Assembly (NCBI GenBank): GCA_002497765.1 | Contig: DAET01000057.1 | Location: 744 to 14,105 of the forward strand | From: Euryarchaeota archaeon UBA486 | Lineage (GTDB): Archaea > Thermoplasmatota > Poseidoniia > Poseidoniales > Poseidoniaceae | DNA: 13,362 bases | Reading direction: 5' to 3' | Part shown: in pieces, positions 6,988 to 13,362 of the stretch | Layout of the letters: every line of letters starts with the position of its first letter | Position numbering within the stretch: the stretch's first letter is position 1 | The notes under the pieces: generated by a model | What the model was told of the DNA's origin: nothing | Databases searched by the model: none | What the model saw: only the letters and a program-made list of their open reading frames with translations | Made by a program: the position numbers and the translations under genes

Positions 6988-7725
6988 TCAGATGATGTTG
7001 GCTTCGTCTCGAAGCAGTTGTGCGACTTCGGCCGCTGCTGCGCCGCCTTGGTAGCTCTTCCCTGCTGGTTTAGCGGGCGGGAGGGCGTGGTTGACGACGG
7101 AGACGGTGGAACCTGGGGCGGCTATAGAACGAACATCTACGCTGGCTTTCTTGGCTTGCATGATGCCCTTGACGTTGGGCTTTCGAACCTTGAAGTCGCC
7201 CTTGTCGCAGGACACGACGGCGGGGAGTGGGACGCTCATCTGAGCGTTGCCGCCACCGCTTGGCATCACGACGCTGACACCGCCGTCAAAGGTGGCGCCA
7301 ATGATGTTGGACACGGAGGCCCAGCCCATGCGTTCGGCGAGGCCAGGGCCGGTCGAACCGGCGCCGGTGTCGGCGGCCGATTTTCCGCAATACACCACTT
7401 CCCCGCCAAGGTCGGCGACGGCCTGTGCAATAACGGATTGAAGGGCGTTGGAGTCCATTTCACCTTCGGCATCGATGCGAACGATGTGATCGACGCCGAT
7501 GGCTTTGGCGTCCTTGAGAATCTTTTCTGCGCCGGCTCCGCCAACGGTCAAGGCCGTGACTTCACCACCTGCTGCCTCTTTGTGCTTGAGGGCCGTCTCG
7601 ACAGCAAATTCGTCGTAGGGACTCATGACCATCTTCACGCTGGAGAGGTCAACTCGGTCGCCGTTGACGACAATTTTTGCATTGGTGTCGGGGACTTGCT
7701 TAACGAGAACGATGATGTTGGGCAT
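6988..7725 (-). CDS. etfB: Electron transfer flavoprotein beta subunit
   Basis: AMP-binding subunit (245 residues) of ETF. Recognisable features are the start IIVLVKQVPDT (4-14), MSPYDEFAVETALKHKE (34-50), the GVDHIVRI strand (78-84), CGKSAADTGAGSTGPGLAE (113-131), PLPAVVSC (166-173) and KGIMQAKK (186-193). The start at 7725 is preferred over the in-frame ATG at 7731 because GGAGTGA lies 6 bases before 7725 but almost touches 7731. The docking loop ahead of the IMxAKK motif differs from the usual LNEPRYxxLPNIMKAKK of group I ETF: the segment reads FKVRKPNVKGIMQAKK, without the Leu-Pro that anchors ETF on its dehydrogenases, and the ER.IDGG stretch before it is missing. First gene of the etfBA operon. 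Confidence 0.95.
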   Translation of the reverse strand: MPNIIVLVKQVPDTNAKIVVNGDRVDLSSVKMVMSPYDEFAVETALKHKEAAGGEVTALTVGGAGAEKILKDAKAIGVDHIVRIDAEGEMDSNALQSVIAQAVADLGGEVVYCGKSAADTGAGSTGPGLAERMGWASVSNIIGATFDGGVSVVMPSGGGNAQMSVPLPAVVSCDKGDFKVRKPNVKGIMQAKKASVDVRSIAAPGSTVSVVNHALPPAKPAGKSYQGGAAAAEVAQLLRDEANII

Positions 7726-7833
7726 GAGCATTCACTCCAATTCTTGTTTTTGCGACCGAGACTCAATTCATGAACCTTGCCACTTCGCCGTATGACGGTA
7801 TTCGCTGAGAGCGGCGATTTGGTCGGCACAGGG

Positions 7834-7846
7834 TACAATTATGAAC
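7834..7846 (+). promoter_or_regulatory. Putative TATA-like element for the MCM-N-like gene
   Basis: An AT-rich stretch TACAATTATGAA is the only one in the short divergent region between etfB and the MCM-N-like gene. Its TATGAA part begins 30 bases before the ATG at 7870, consistent with a leaderless or nearly leaderless mRNA. A similar TTATGAG element lies 27 bases before the gene at 10403. Weak consensus match. Confidence 0.35.
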
Positions 7847-7869
7847 CGTCCCGCCAGCGGAAACACTCC

Positions 7870-8721
7870 ATGTCGCCGCCGAAGAACGTTAAGATTGACC
7901 CCGAAGAACAAGCCGCCCTCCGAGAGTGGAAAGCCCTCATCGTTGGCCACTACAAAGACGACATCGCCCGCCTTCAGGGCATGGAGGACAGCGTCCACGG
8001 TTTCCACATTGAACACCACCTCATTGACGCCCAACCCACCTTGCGGCACATGTTCCACGAGAACCCGGTGCGCGCACTTGAGTTTGGCCACCGCATCATG
8101 CGTGAACAGTTTGATGCCAACAAGATTCCGACTCGACCCGTGATTCGTGTGGTCGGCCTGTCGGAAAACTACCTGAATCGCGTGGATGAATTGCGGATGC
8201 GAGACCGAAACGACCTCGTCTGTCTGGATGTGAAGATCAACGATGTTTCACAGCCCTACGGATGGCTGAAGCAGGCCAAGTACGAATGCCGCGACTGTGG
8301 AACCACGACTGCCGTCGACCAGCGACGGGCAAGGGAACGTGAGAGCCCTCGGGTGTGCCGGGTGTGCTTGGACAAGGTGTTCGCTGACATGGACACAAAG
8401 GACATGCCGATGGGTCTGTTTCATCCTCGTCCAAATTTCCGCATGCTCACGGAAGAATGCACGTATGAAGACGTGCAAGACATTAGCATGAGTCAAATCA
8501 CCTACAACAGCGAGCACCGCCTGATCAACTGTTCAACTCGTAACCAAATTTTGGGGACCGTCGCTGACGACCTCGTGGACGCCATCAAGACCTCAGAGTA
8601 CCTTCGGATCAACGGTATCGTTCGGGTTCAACCCGTGCCGGACCGAAACTTTGCCAAGGACACTCGCCGTTTGCTGTCCATTGACATTTTGAGCATCGAG
8701 GAACTGCCCATCCAAGACTGA
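7870..8721 (+). CDS. Stand-alone MCM N-terminal-domain-like protein (no ATPase)
   Basis: A 283-residue protein that resembles the N-terminal half of archaeal MCM, the replicative helicase, but ends before any AAA+ domain. In order: a helical part (about 12-85, including HHLIDAQPTLRHMFHENPVRALEFGHRIMREQ in pieces), a strand VIRVVGLSENYLNRVDELRMRD (90-112) like the MCM VRxL...LRS.D region, an OB-fold strand LVCLDVKINDVSQPYGWLKQA (116-136), a zinc ribbon with C140, C143, C163 and C166, then ECTYEDVQDISMSQ (196-209), which parallels the S.F.D.Q.I..QE strand of MCM, and DDLVDAIKTSEYLRINGIVR (233-252), parallel to the MCM ddLVd..pGd.V.itGi segment. No Walker A, Walker B or arginine finger follows; the stop is 2 bases from convergent tyrS. 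The start at 7870 lies downstream of a TATA-like element. Possible DNA-binding or MCM-modulating role (inference). Confidence 0.8.
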   Translation: MSPPKNVKIDPEEQAALREWKALIVGHYKDDIARLQGMEDSVHGFHIEHHLIDAQPTLRHMFHENPVRALEFGHRIMREQFDANKIPTRPVIRVVGLSENYLNRVDELRMRDRNDLVCLDVKINDVSQPYGWLKQAKYECRDCGTTTAVDQRRARERESPRVCRVCLDKVFADMDTKDMPMGLFHPRPNFRMLTEECTYEDVQDISMSQITYNSEHRLINCSTRNQILGTVADDLVDAIKTSEYLRINGIVRVQPVPDRNFAKDTRRLLSIDILSIEELPIQD

Positions 8722-8723
8722 GT

Positions 8724-9869
8724 TCAGCCGTTCATGAGGGCCGTGACCTTGTCCAGTGTCTCGGGGTTCGCTTCAAAGTGGGATGCCAACGCCTCCAGCC
8801 CTCTGGCCAGGCCGTCAGCCACGCCAAACTTGGCATCGAGCGGGTGGAGCGTACCGTCCATGACGGCTGCCCGAAACGCCTCCAGGTCCGTCCATGTGCT
8901 TGGTTCGCCAAATTTGGGGTTGGGCGTAACCACGATTTCGCCGAATTCGGGGAGGAGGATGTGTTCAGCCAGTTCGTAGACCGGAGATTGAGGGTCTTCG
9001 GGCGAGATGTAGGCCTTCCTCATCTTCTTTCGAATCTGATCGTGCGTGTCGTGCAGAAGAAGGGCGCCGTTAGGGTCGGATTTTGACATCTTGTGGTCAA
9101 AGGATTCCATGCGTGAGCCGGAGGCCTTGAGCGAGGAAATGATGGGGGTGTGGAGGCAGGTCGCCTTGGCCCAGCCGTATTTTGAAGCGACGTCTCGCAT
9201 GAACATGTGCGCCTTTCGCTGGTCCATGCCGCCGATGGCGATGTCGATGTCCATCTCGAAGATGTCCGCTGCCTGCATGGCCGGGTAGTAGAATTTGGAG
9301 AGGTCGTGGTCGGAGGAAGCCTCGTCGCGTCCCATGATGGTGAAGGTTTTGCGAACCATGGCCAAGGTGGCCCCTTTGGAGCACCGGAGGACACGAGCCC
9401 AGTAGTCGCTTGATTCCATCAATTCTGAGGCCCACTTGAATTGCAATTCACCGGGTCCTTCGCCCTCCGGAGGATGGTCGAGGAGGGCGCGAAAGGTCTC
9501 CTGCATGTACACAGCGGTCGTTTGAATAGCGTCCATGTCGCCGTTGAATTTGTCGTTGACCCAAGCGTGCCAGTCGGCGAGGAACACCATCACGTTGGCG
9601 TTGGCATCGAGCATCCGTCGCAACTGAAGTGCCAGTACTTTCCATCCGATGTGTGCTTTTCCGCTCGGTTCAAAGCCAACATAGCAGCGCAAGACGCCGT
9701 CGCCACCGTGAGAGGTGCCATGGTGAAGGGCATCGATGAGATGCTCAACGCCGACGACTTCTTCCACATCGCCAACCATGGTGTGAAGGGTATGTTTGGC
9801 ATCTTCGTTGAGGTCAGCATAACCGTCTTTGGAAGCCAGCAAGGCGGGGATGTCTTGCGGGGAGGCCAT
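8724..9869 (-). CDS. tyrS: Tyrosyl-tRNA synthetase (archaeal type)
   Basis: Class I aminoacyl-tRNA synthetase charging tRNA-Tyr with tyrosine; 381 residues. The active site reads CYVGFEPSGKAHIGW (62-76), containing the HIGH-equivalent AHIG and Y63, and KMSKSDPNG (260-268) is the KMSKS loop. YYPAMQAADI (194-203) with Y195, Q199 and D202 corresponds to the tyrosine pocket of Methanocaldococcus TyrRS, where the equivalent Tyr and Asp contact the substrate hydroxyl; this supports TyrRS over the related TrpRS. GGMDQRKAHM (213-222) is also typical. As in other archaeal enzymes there is no S4-like C-terminal domain. GAGGCGG overlaps the stop of the upstream gene, so tyrS is the second gene of a two-gene operon starting near 10403. 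Confidence 0.96.
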   Translation of the reverse strand: MASPQDIPALLASKDGYADLNEDAKHTLHTMVGDVEEVVGVEHLIDALHHGTSHGGDGVLRCYVGFEPSGKAHIGWKVLALQLRRMLDANANVMVFLADWHAWVNDKFNGDMDAIQTTAVYMQETFRALLDHPPEGEGPGELQFKWASELMESSDYWARVLRCSKGATLAMVRKTFTIMGRDEASSDHDLSKFYYPAMQAADIFEMDIDIAIGGMDQRKAHMFMRDVASKYGWAKATCLHTPIISSLKASGSRMESFDHKMSKSDPNGALLLHDTHDQIRKKMRKAYISPEDPQSPVYELAEHILLPEFGEIVVTPNPKFGEPSTWTDLEAFRAAVMDGTLHPLDAKFGVADGLARGLEALASHFEANPETLDKVTALMNG

Positions 9870-9878
9870 GCAACCGCC

Positions 9879-10403
9879 TCAGAACAACTTGTCCAGTTTT
9901 TTGACCTGGGTCTCGGAAGGAGGCGTGCCGGCTTCGATCATGGCTTCGAGGTCAGCGATGAGTTGGTGAGCGGTGTCGATGGTGGCCTGGTCGAGGTTTT
10001 TCATGAGCTCCATGGATTTGTGAGCCATCTTAATGGCGGATTTGGCCTTTGAGAATTTCTTGGCTTCCTCCTTGGCTTTGTCGCCGCGTTGTTTGGCGCT
10101 GTAGCCCGTGGCCTCATCGAGGAATCCAGACCATCGCTTTCGGGATTCCATGGCTTGTTCAGGGCCCGCTTCGCTGTCAAGGAATTCAGCGAGGTCAGCG
10201 CCTTTGAGCTGCACCACGTCGACGGCCAATTTTCCACTGTTATCGTAGGAACCTTGGACGCTGACAAGCAAGCCATACGAGCCGGTGAACACGCCTTCAG
10301 CGTCCACGTTGATGTTCTCAAAGTAATTCGTGGCTAATTTTGCCAACCCGGCGTTCCCGCCCATGGATTTTATGAGGCCACGCTTGACTGCAAATCGCTC
10401 CAT
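9879..10403 (-). CDS. Conserved archaeal protein of unknown function (DUF5611-like)
   Basis: A 174-residue soluble protein. It begins MERFAVKRGLIKSM and continues with a strand-rich part ending in SYGLLVSVQGSY, then SRKRWSGFLDEATGYSAKQRGDKAKEEAKK (87-116 region, cited in part). The KRG start, the SYG strand and the FL-E-TGY-AK-R block recall an archaeal domain of unknown function that I believe is DUF5611; I cannot verify this. The C-terminal third is lysine-rich and helical, probably coiled coil. The start at 10403 is chosen over a longer frame from 10520 because a TATA-like CTTATGAG lies 27 bases upstream, giving a leaderless mRNA, and because the family begins near this Met. Nine bases separate it from tyrS, so it may have a role linked to translation (weak inference). 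Confidence 0.72.
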   Translation of the reverse strand: MERFAVKRGLIKSMGGNAGLAKLATNYFENINVDAEGVFTGSYGLLVSVQGSYDNSGKLAVDVVQLKGADLAEFLDSEAGPEQAMESRKRWSGFLDEATGYSAKQRGDKAKEEAKKFSKAKSAIKMAHKSMELMKNLDQATIDTAHQLIADLEAMIEAGTPPSETQVKKLDKLF

Positions 10404-10424
10404 GGCGTAGGCAACGGCCAGCGT

Positions 10425-10432
10425 CTCATAAG
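10425..10432 (-). promoter_or_regulatory. Putative TATA box for the DUF5611-like/tyrS operon
   Basis: CTTATGAG on the minus strand, with TATGAG starting 27 bases before the ATG at 10403, the same distance as the TATAAG before the ATG at 487. It implies a leaderless transcript and decides the start codon. The 101-base gap between this gene and the divergent gene at 10505 holds both promoters; on the plus strand only a weak T-rich TTTTGA (10477-10482) lies 25 bases before 10505. Confidence 0.45.
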
Positions 10433-10504
10433 GCCACCGTCTCAGAAATTTGTTTCGGGCCGTGCCATGGGAGATGTTTTGATGCGGGGTCGGCTCGGTT
10501 TGCC

Positions 10505-11680
10505 ATGCGCCGTGCAGCATGGTTCGCGATTGGCCTCGTTTTGCTGATGATGGCGCCCTTGGCTTTGGCTGAGATGGTCAGCCGCATTGAACTGAGCGAT
10601 GCCGGCGCCCTTGGAGAGAGCGACCTCGGCATCACGACGGGAGAAGTTTCGCCCGATGGCATGGACGTGCTTGTGGGCGGCATAAACGGCTACGCCCGTC
10701 TTCTCTCCGCAGACGATGCGGGCAACCGAGCCCTCGACGTCGAGCTCGTGACTGGACGCAATTCCACGGTACACGACATCGCTTGGCATCCCCGTGGAAA
10801 CACGGCCCTTCTGGTGGGCGACGATGGCATGGCCATGCGTTACGACACGTACGACCACAGCATCACCTACGTGAACGGTACGTTCAGCGTGCTCGGGTTT
10901 GACTTGACCGCTGTCAAATGGCGGCCAGCAGGGGACTTCGCCTATGTGGCTTCGTCAACGGGCGAGGTATGGAAGTTCGCAGAACACACGGGCTTTGAAC
11001 AACTTGACAACCATGGTGAGAGCTCGGTTACCGACATCGATTGCCATCCAAACTACAACGTCTGCATCCTCTCTTCGTTGGAGGAAGGCATGGCGGTCAT
11101 CGATGAAGCGCATACCATCGCATGGCTCCCTCAAACCGCTGCACAGACCTGGGTGGGTGTCGAATGTTCAAGCGCCATTCTCAATGAATGCGTGGGTTTC
11201 GCCAGTGGCTTGATGAGCAAGGTGGTTCGAATCAACACCCTCGATGCTCGGGCCTCCACGGTCGAACAGGGCGTTCCTTGGGACCTGCCCAGCGGTGAAT
11301 TTGTTGGTGATTCCCCCGGTGACGACAGCACCACGCTCGTGCATTTGGCTCCTCTCGGGCTGGTTCGACACACGCCCATGACCGGTGAGGCCTTTTCCGT
11401 CTTGGTTCCTGAGGACGCAGCAGCATGGGACGCCGTGGTGGCTGGCCGGGGTCTGGCCGTGGTGTGGGAAACCACCCGGCACCATGGATTCATCATCACT
11501 GATTTCGGGAACATCATCGAATTTTCACCTGCCGTTGAAGAAGTGGAGACCAGCATCATGGACGTGTTGGTGCTCGGTGCCGTGGCGGTATCTGTTCCCG
11601 GTGTGATCATCGGACTGATTTACATGAACAGCCCGTGGATGCAGCGAAAGTACCGAGAATGGCGTTTCGGGAAGAAATGA
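10505..11680 (+). CDS. Secreted, membrane-anchored beta-propeller protein
   Basis: A 391-residue protein with a Sec signal peptide (MRRAAWFAIGLVLLMMAPLALA, probable cleavage after ALA at residue 22), a large extracytoplasmic region of WD40-like blades, one C-terminal transmembrane helix (about 353-374) and a short basic cytoplasmic tail (KYREWRFGKK). Blade-like repeats include VSPDGMDVLVGGINGYARLLS (48-68 region), IAWHPRGNTALLVGDDGMAMRYD, VKWRPAGDFAYVASSTGEVWKF and IDCHPNYNVCILSSLEEGMAVID; the recurring W/C-H-P-x-G-N turn followed by a hydrophobic strand is the typical signature. No catalytic motif is visible. It is transcribed divergently from the gene at 10403, with no Shine-Dalgarno before the ATG. 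A surface scaffold or binding role is plausible but unproven. Confidence 0.82.
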   Translation: MRRAAWFAIGLVLLMMAPLALAEMVSRIELSDAGALGESDLGITTGEVSPDGMDVLVGGINGYARLLSADDAGNRALDVELVTGRNSTVHDIAWHPRGNTALLVGDDGMAMRYDTYDHSITYVNGTFSVLGFDLTAVKWRPAGDFAYVASSTGEVWKFAEHTGFEQLDNHGESSVTDIDCHPNYNVCILSSLEEGMAVIDEAHTIAWLPQTAAQTWVGVECSSAILNECVGFASGLMSKVVRINTLDARASTVEQGVPWDLPSGEFVGDSPGDDSTTLVHLAPLGLVRHTPMTGEAFSVLVPEDAAAWDAVVAGRGLAVVWETTRHHGFIITDFGNIIEFSPAVEEVETSIMDVLVLGAVAVSVPGVIIGLIYMNSPWMQRKYREWRFGKK

Positions 11681-11752
11681 ACCACTGCTTTCTATCAACC
11701 GAGGGGACATGTTGATGAAGCACCCGCGTGGCCACTGGTTTGAGGGTAGTTC

Positions 11753-12928
11753 ATGGAGCCGTTTGAAGGACTCGACTTTTACAACATTGAAAGCCTCCTG
11801 ACCGAGGAAGAAATCATGGTTCGCGACATGGTTCGCGAGTGGGTGGACGAAGCCGTCATTCCCAAGATTGAGCAGGCCTGCGAAGAAGGCGTTTTCCTCG
11901 ATGAATGGCGAGTTGCCCTCGGAGAAATGGGCGTGTTGGGTGCACCGCTCAAGGGCTACGGATGCCCCGGGCTTTCCTATGTCGCCTACGGGCTCATCTG
12001 CCAAGAACTGGAGCGAGGCGACAGCGGCTTGCGTTCCTTTGCCTCCGTTCAGGGCTCCCTCGCCATGTACCCCATCTGGGACTTTGGCACCGAGGAGCAG
12101 AAGGAGAAGTACCTCCCGAAGATGGCTTCAGGTGAATGGGTCGGCTGTTTCGGCCTGACCGAGCCTGACTACGGTTCAAACCCTGGCGACATGGTCACCA
12201 AGGCCGAGGACAAGGGCGACCACTACCTCCTCAACGGTGCGAAAATGTGGATCACCAACGGCACCATCGCGGACCTTGCGGTGGTCTGGGCCAAACTCGA
12301 CGGTGTGATTCGAGGGTTCATCGTCGAAAAGGGCGATGAAGGGTTCAGTGCTCCTGAGATGAAGGGCAAGCATTCGCTCAAAGCCAGCGTCACCAGCGAA
12401 CTGGTCTTCCAAGACTGCAAGATTCCGAAGGACCGCATGCTGCCAGGTGTCAAGGGTCTGCGTGGCCCGTTCTCCTGCTTGAACAATGCACGCTATGGTA
12501 TTTCTTGGGGTGCTTTGGGCTCGGCCATGGCTTGCTTCCACAGCGCCAAAACCTACGCCATGTCCCGCATCCAATTCGACCACCCCATCGCCTCCTACCA
12601 ACTCGTTCAGAACAAGTTGGCGTGGATGCTCCGTGAAATCACCAAGGGACAGCTGCTGGCATACCACCTCGGCAAGAAAAAGGACGACGGTTCGTGGTTC
12701 CCCGAGCAAATTTCCCTCGCCAAGATGAACAACGTGGACATTGCGCTCGAGATTGCCAGAGTTTCTCGAGACATCCACGGTGCAAACGGTATCCTCGACG
12801 AATACCCCGTCATGCGCCACATGGCCAACCTTGAGTCAGTGAAAACTTACGAGGGCACCCACGACATCCACAACCTCATTCTTGGTCGCTACATCACGGG
12901 CATCCAGGCCTTTACGCGCCAGGCATGA
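11753..12928 (+). CDS. Acyl-CoA dehydrogenase, glutaryl-CoA dehydrogenase group
   Basis: FAD-dependent enzyme of 391 residues that oxidises an acyl-CoA at the alpha-beta position and passes electrons to ETF. It follows mammalian glutaryl-CoA dehydrogenase closely along its length: GYGCPGLSYVAYGL (68-81), QELERGDSGLRSFASVQGSL (84-103), GCFGLTEPDYGSNP (131-144), WITNGTIADLAVVWA (166-180), CLNNARYGISWGALG (242-256) and the C-terminal TYEGTHDIHNLILGR (365-379). E367 in TYEGTHD is the expected catalytic base, and R94 aligns with the arginine that binds the glutaryl carboxylate in the human enzyme, favouring a dicarboxyl-CoA substrate. Glutaryl-CoA comes from lysine and tryptophan breakdown; whether this enzyme decarboxylates cannot be told from sequence. 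GAGGG lies upstream of the ATG. The thioesterase-like gene follows after 6 bases. Cytosolic. Confidence 0.93.
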   Translation: MEPFEGLDFYNIESLLTEEEIMVRDMVREWVDEAVIPKIEQACEEGVFLDEWRVALGEMGVLGAPLKGYGCPGLSYVAYGLICQELERGDSGLRSFASVQGSLAMYPIWDFGTEEQKEKYLPKMASGEWVGCFGLTEPDYGSNPGDMVTKAEDKGDHYLLNGAKMWITNGTIADLAVVWAKLDGVIRGFIVEKGDEGFSAPEMKGKHSLKASVTSELVFQDCKIPKDRMLPGVKGLRGPFSCLNNARYGISWGALGSAMACFHSAKTYAMSRIQFDHPIASYQLVQNKLAWMLREITKGQLLAYHLGKKKDDGSWFPEQISLAKMNNVDIALEIARVSRDIHGANGILDEYPVMRHMANLESVKTYEGTHDIHNLILGRYITGIQAFTRQA

Positions 12929-12934
12929 TGCACG

Positions 12935-13362
12935 ATGTACGCCTACCTACGGTTGGCCTTGATGGTCGTCAAGAACACGTTCCGAAAGCGTGAGGTGTTC
13001 GACCATACCACGTCCTACGCCTGGACTTTTCGTCCGGGTTTGGCCGACCTTGATGTCTATCCAGAGGTCAACAACGGCCGCCACTTCGTCCTCTTTGACC
13101 TCGCCAGGTACGACTTGGCCATGCGAACCGGCTTGTTCAAGTGGGTGCGAAAGACTCGCTCCGCCTTCGTGGTGGCCGGTTCGACCATCCGCTACCGACA
13201 CCGTCTGCGGCCGTGGCGGCGCACGCAGATCATCACCGATCTGGTCGGCATGGATGACCGCTTTTTCTATTTCCAGCAACGAACCGTGCAGTCGGGACGA
13301 ACCTGCTCGGTGGCGCTGTTGCGAACCGGGGTTCGCAGAAAGGGGGCCATCCATCCTCGGGA
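12935..13362 (+). CDS. Hot-dog-fold thioesterase-like protein (3' truncated)
   Basis: Open frame of 142 codons running off the right edge without a stop. It resembles the 4-hydroxybenzoyl-CoA thioesterase-like / THEM6-like hot-dog family: a short hydrophobic N-terminus (MYAYLRLALMVV) is followed by DLDVYPEVNNGRH (38-50), the equivalent of the D-x-D-x-x-x-H-V-N-N-x-x-Y motif, then FDLARYDLAMRTGL, VVAGSTIRYRHRLRP (the R-Y-R-R/H-x-L-x-P strand) and FYFQQRTVQSG. The catalytic Asp (D40) and the NNG turn are present. It starts 6 bases after the acyl-CoA dehydrogenase stop, so the two are an operon, suggesting a shared acyl-CoA substrate pool (inference). Other family members are uncharacterised, so enzymatic activity is not assured. 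An alternative start is the ATG at 12962. Confidence 0.78.
   Translation, partial: MYAYLRLALMVVKNTFRKREVFDHTTSYAWTFRPGLADLDVYPEVNNGRHFVLFDLARYDLAMRTGLFKWVRKTRSAFVVAGSTIRYRHRLRPWRRTQIITDLVGMDDRFFYFQQRTVQSGRTCSVALLRTGVRRKGAIHPR

Noticed and set aside
6649..7773. Long plus-strand open frame of 374 codons across etfA and etfB
   Set aside because: It is antisense to two clearly conserved ETF subunit genes, and its product is low-complexity, Gly/Asp/Val-rich and matches nothing. It results from the biased third-codon base of the real genes.
8724..9869. Tryptophanyl-tRNA synthetase as an alternative for the synthetase
   Set aside because: Y63 in the YVGFEPSG motif and D202 in YYPAMQAAD match the tyrosine-hydroxyl contacts of archaeal TyrRS.
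12176..12820. Minus-strand open frame of 214 codons
   Set aside because: Antisense to the strongly conserved acyl-CoA dehydrogenase gene; a shadow frame.
1..13362. tRNA genes, CRISPR arrays, insertion sequences or attachment sites
   Set aside because: No spaced direct repeats, cloverleaf-like segment, transposase or integrase frame was seen, and nearly all bases are accounted for by genes.

Overview
The window looks like a stretch of archaeal chromosome, most likely from a marine planktonic euryarchaeon such as Marine Group II (Candidatus Poseidoniales, Thermoplasmatota). The archaeal assignment rests on three archaeal/eukaryotic-type ribosomal proteins (eS27, eL42, eL37), an archaeal-type tyrosyl-tRNA synthetase, an MCM N-terminal-domain protein, a protein resembling an archaeal conserved family, and TATA-like boxes at archaeal spacing. 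The Marine Group II placement is an inference from the mix of archaeal information genes with bacterial-like aerobic metabolism genes (E. coli-type PurF, group I ETF, glutaryl-CoA-dehydrogenase-like enzyme). Genes are packed very tightly: two convergent pairs are separated by 0 and 2 bases.

Layout. 1-357 (minus): eL42 followed by the start of eS27. 487-1738 (plus): two overlapping multi-pass membrane proteins of unknown function. 1808-3587 (plus): eL37, then PurF, the first committed enzyme of purine synthesis. 3636-6051 (plus): a cytoplasmic beta-propeller/PKD protein, then a metallo-beta-lactamase-fold hydrolase. 6052-7725 (minus): etfB-etfA, the two electron transfer flavoprotein subunits. 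7870-8721 (plus): a free-standing MCM N-terminal-like protein with no ATPase. 8724-10403 (minus): a small conserved archaeal-type protein followed by tyrS. 10505-11680 (plus): a secreted, membrane-anchored beta-propeller protein. 11753-13362 (plus): an acyl-CoA dehydrogenase of the glutaryl-CoA dehydrogenase group and a hot-dog thioesterase-like protein cut by the window edge.

How the genes fit together. ETF is the usual electron acceptor of acyl-CoA dehydrogenases, so etfBA and the dehydrogenase probably act in one pathway that oxidises acyl- or glutaryl-CoA, and the thioesterase-like protein may act on the same kind of thioester. The ribosomal proteins and tyrS are translation housekeeping. 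The window shows no tRNA or rRNA gene, CRISPR array, insertion sequence or prophage. The most unusual items are the MCM-N-only protein, the eL42 that has lost three of its four zinc cysteines, the gammaproteobacterial-like PurF in an archaeal context, and two promoter geometries that appear to separate leaderless from Shine-Dalgarno-led genes.
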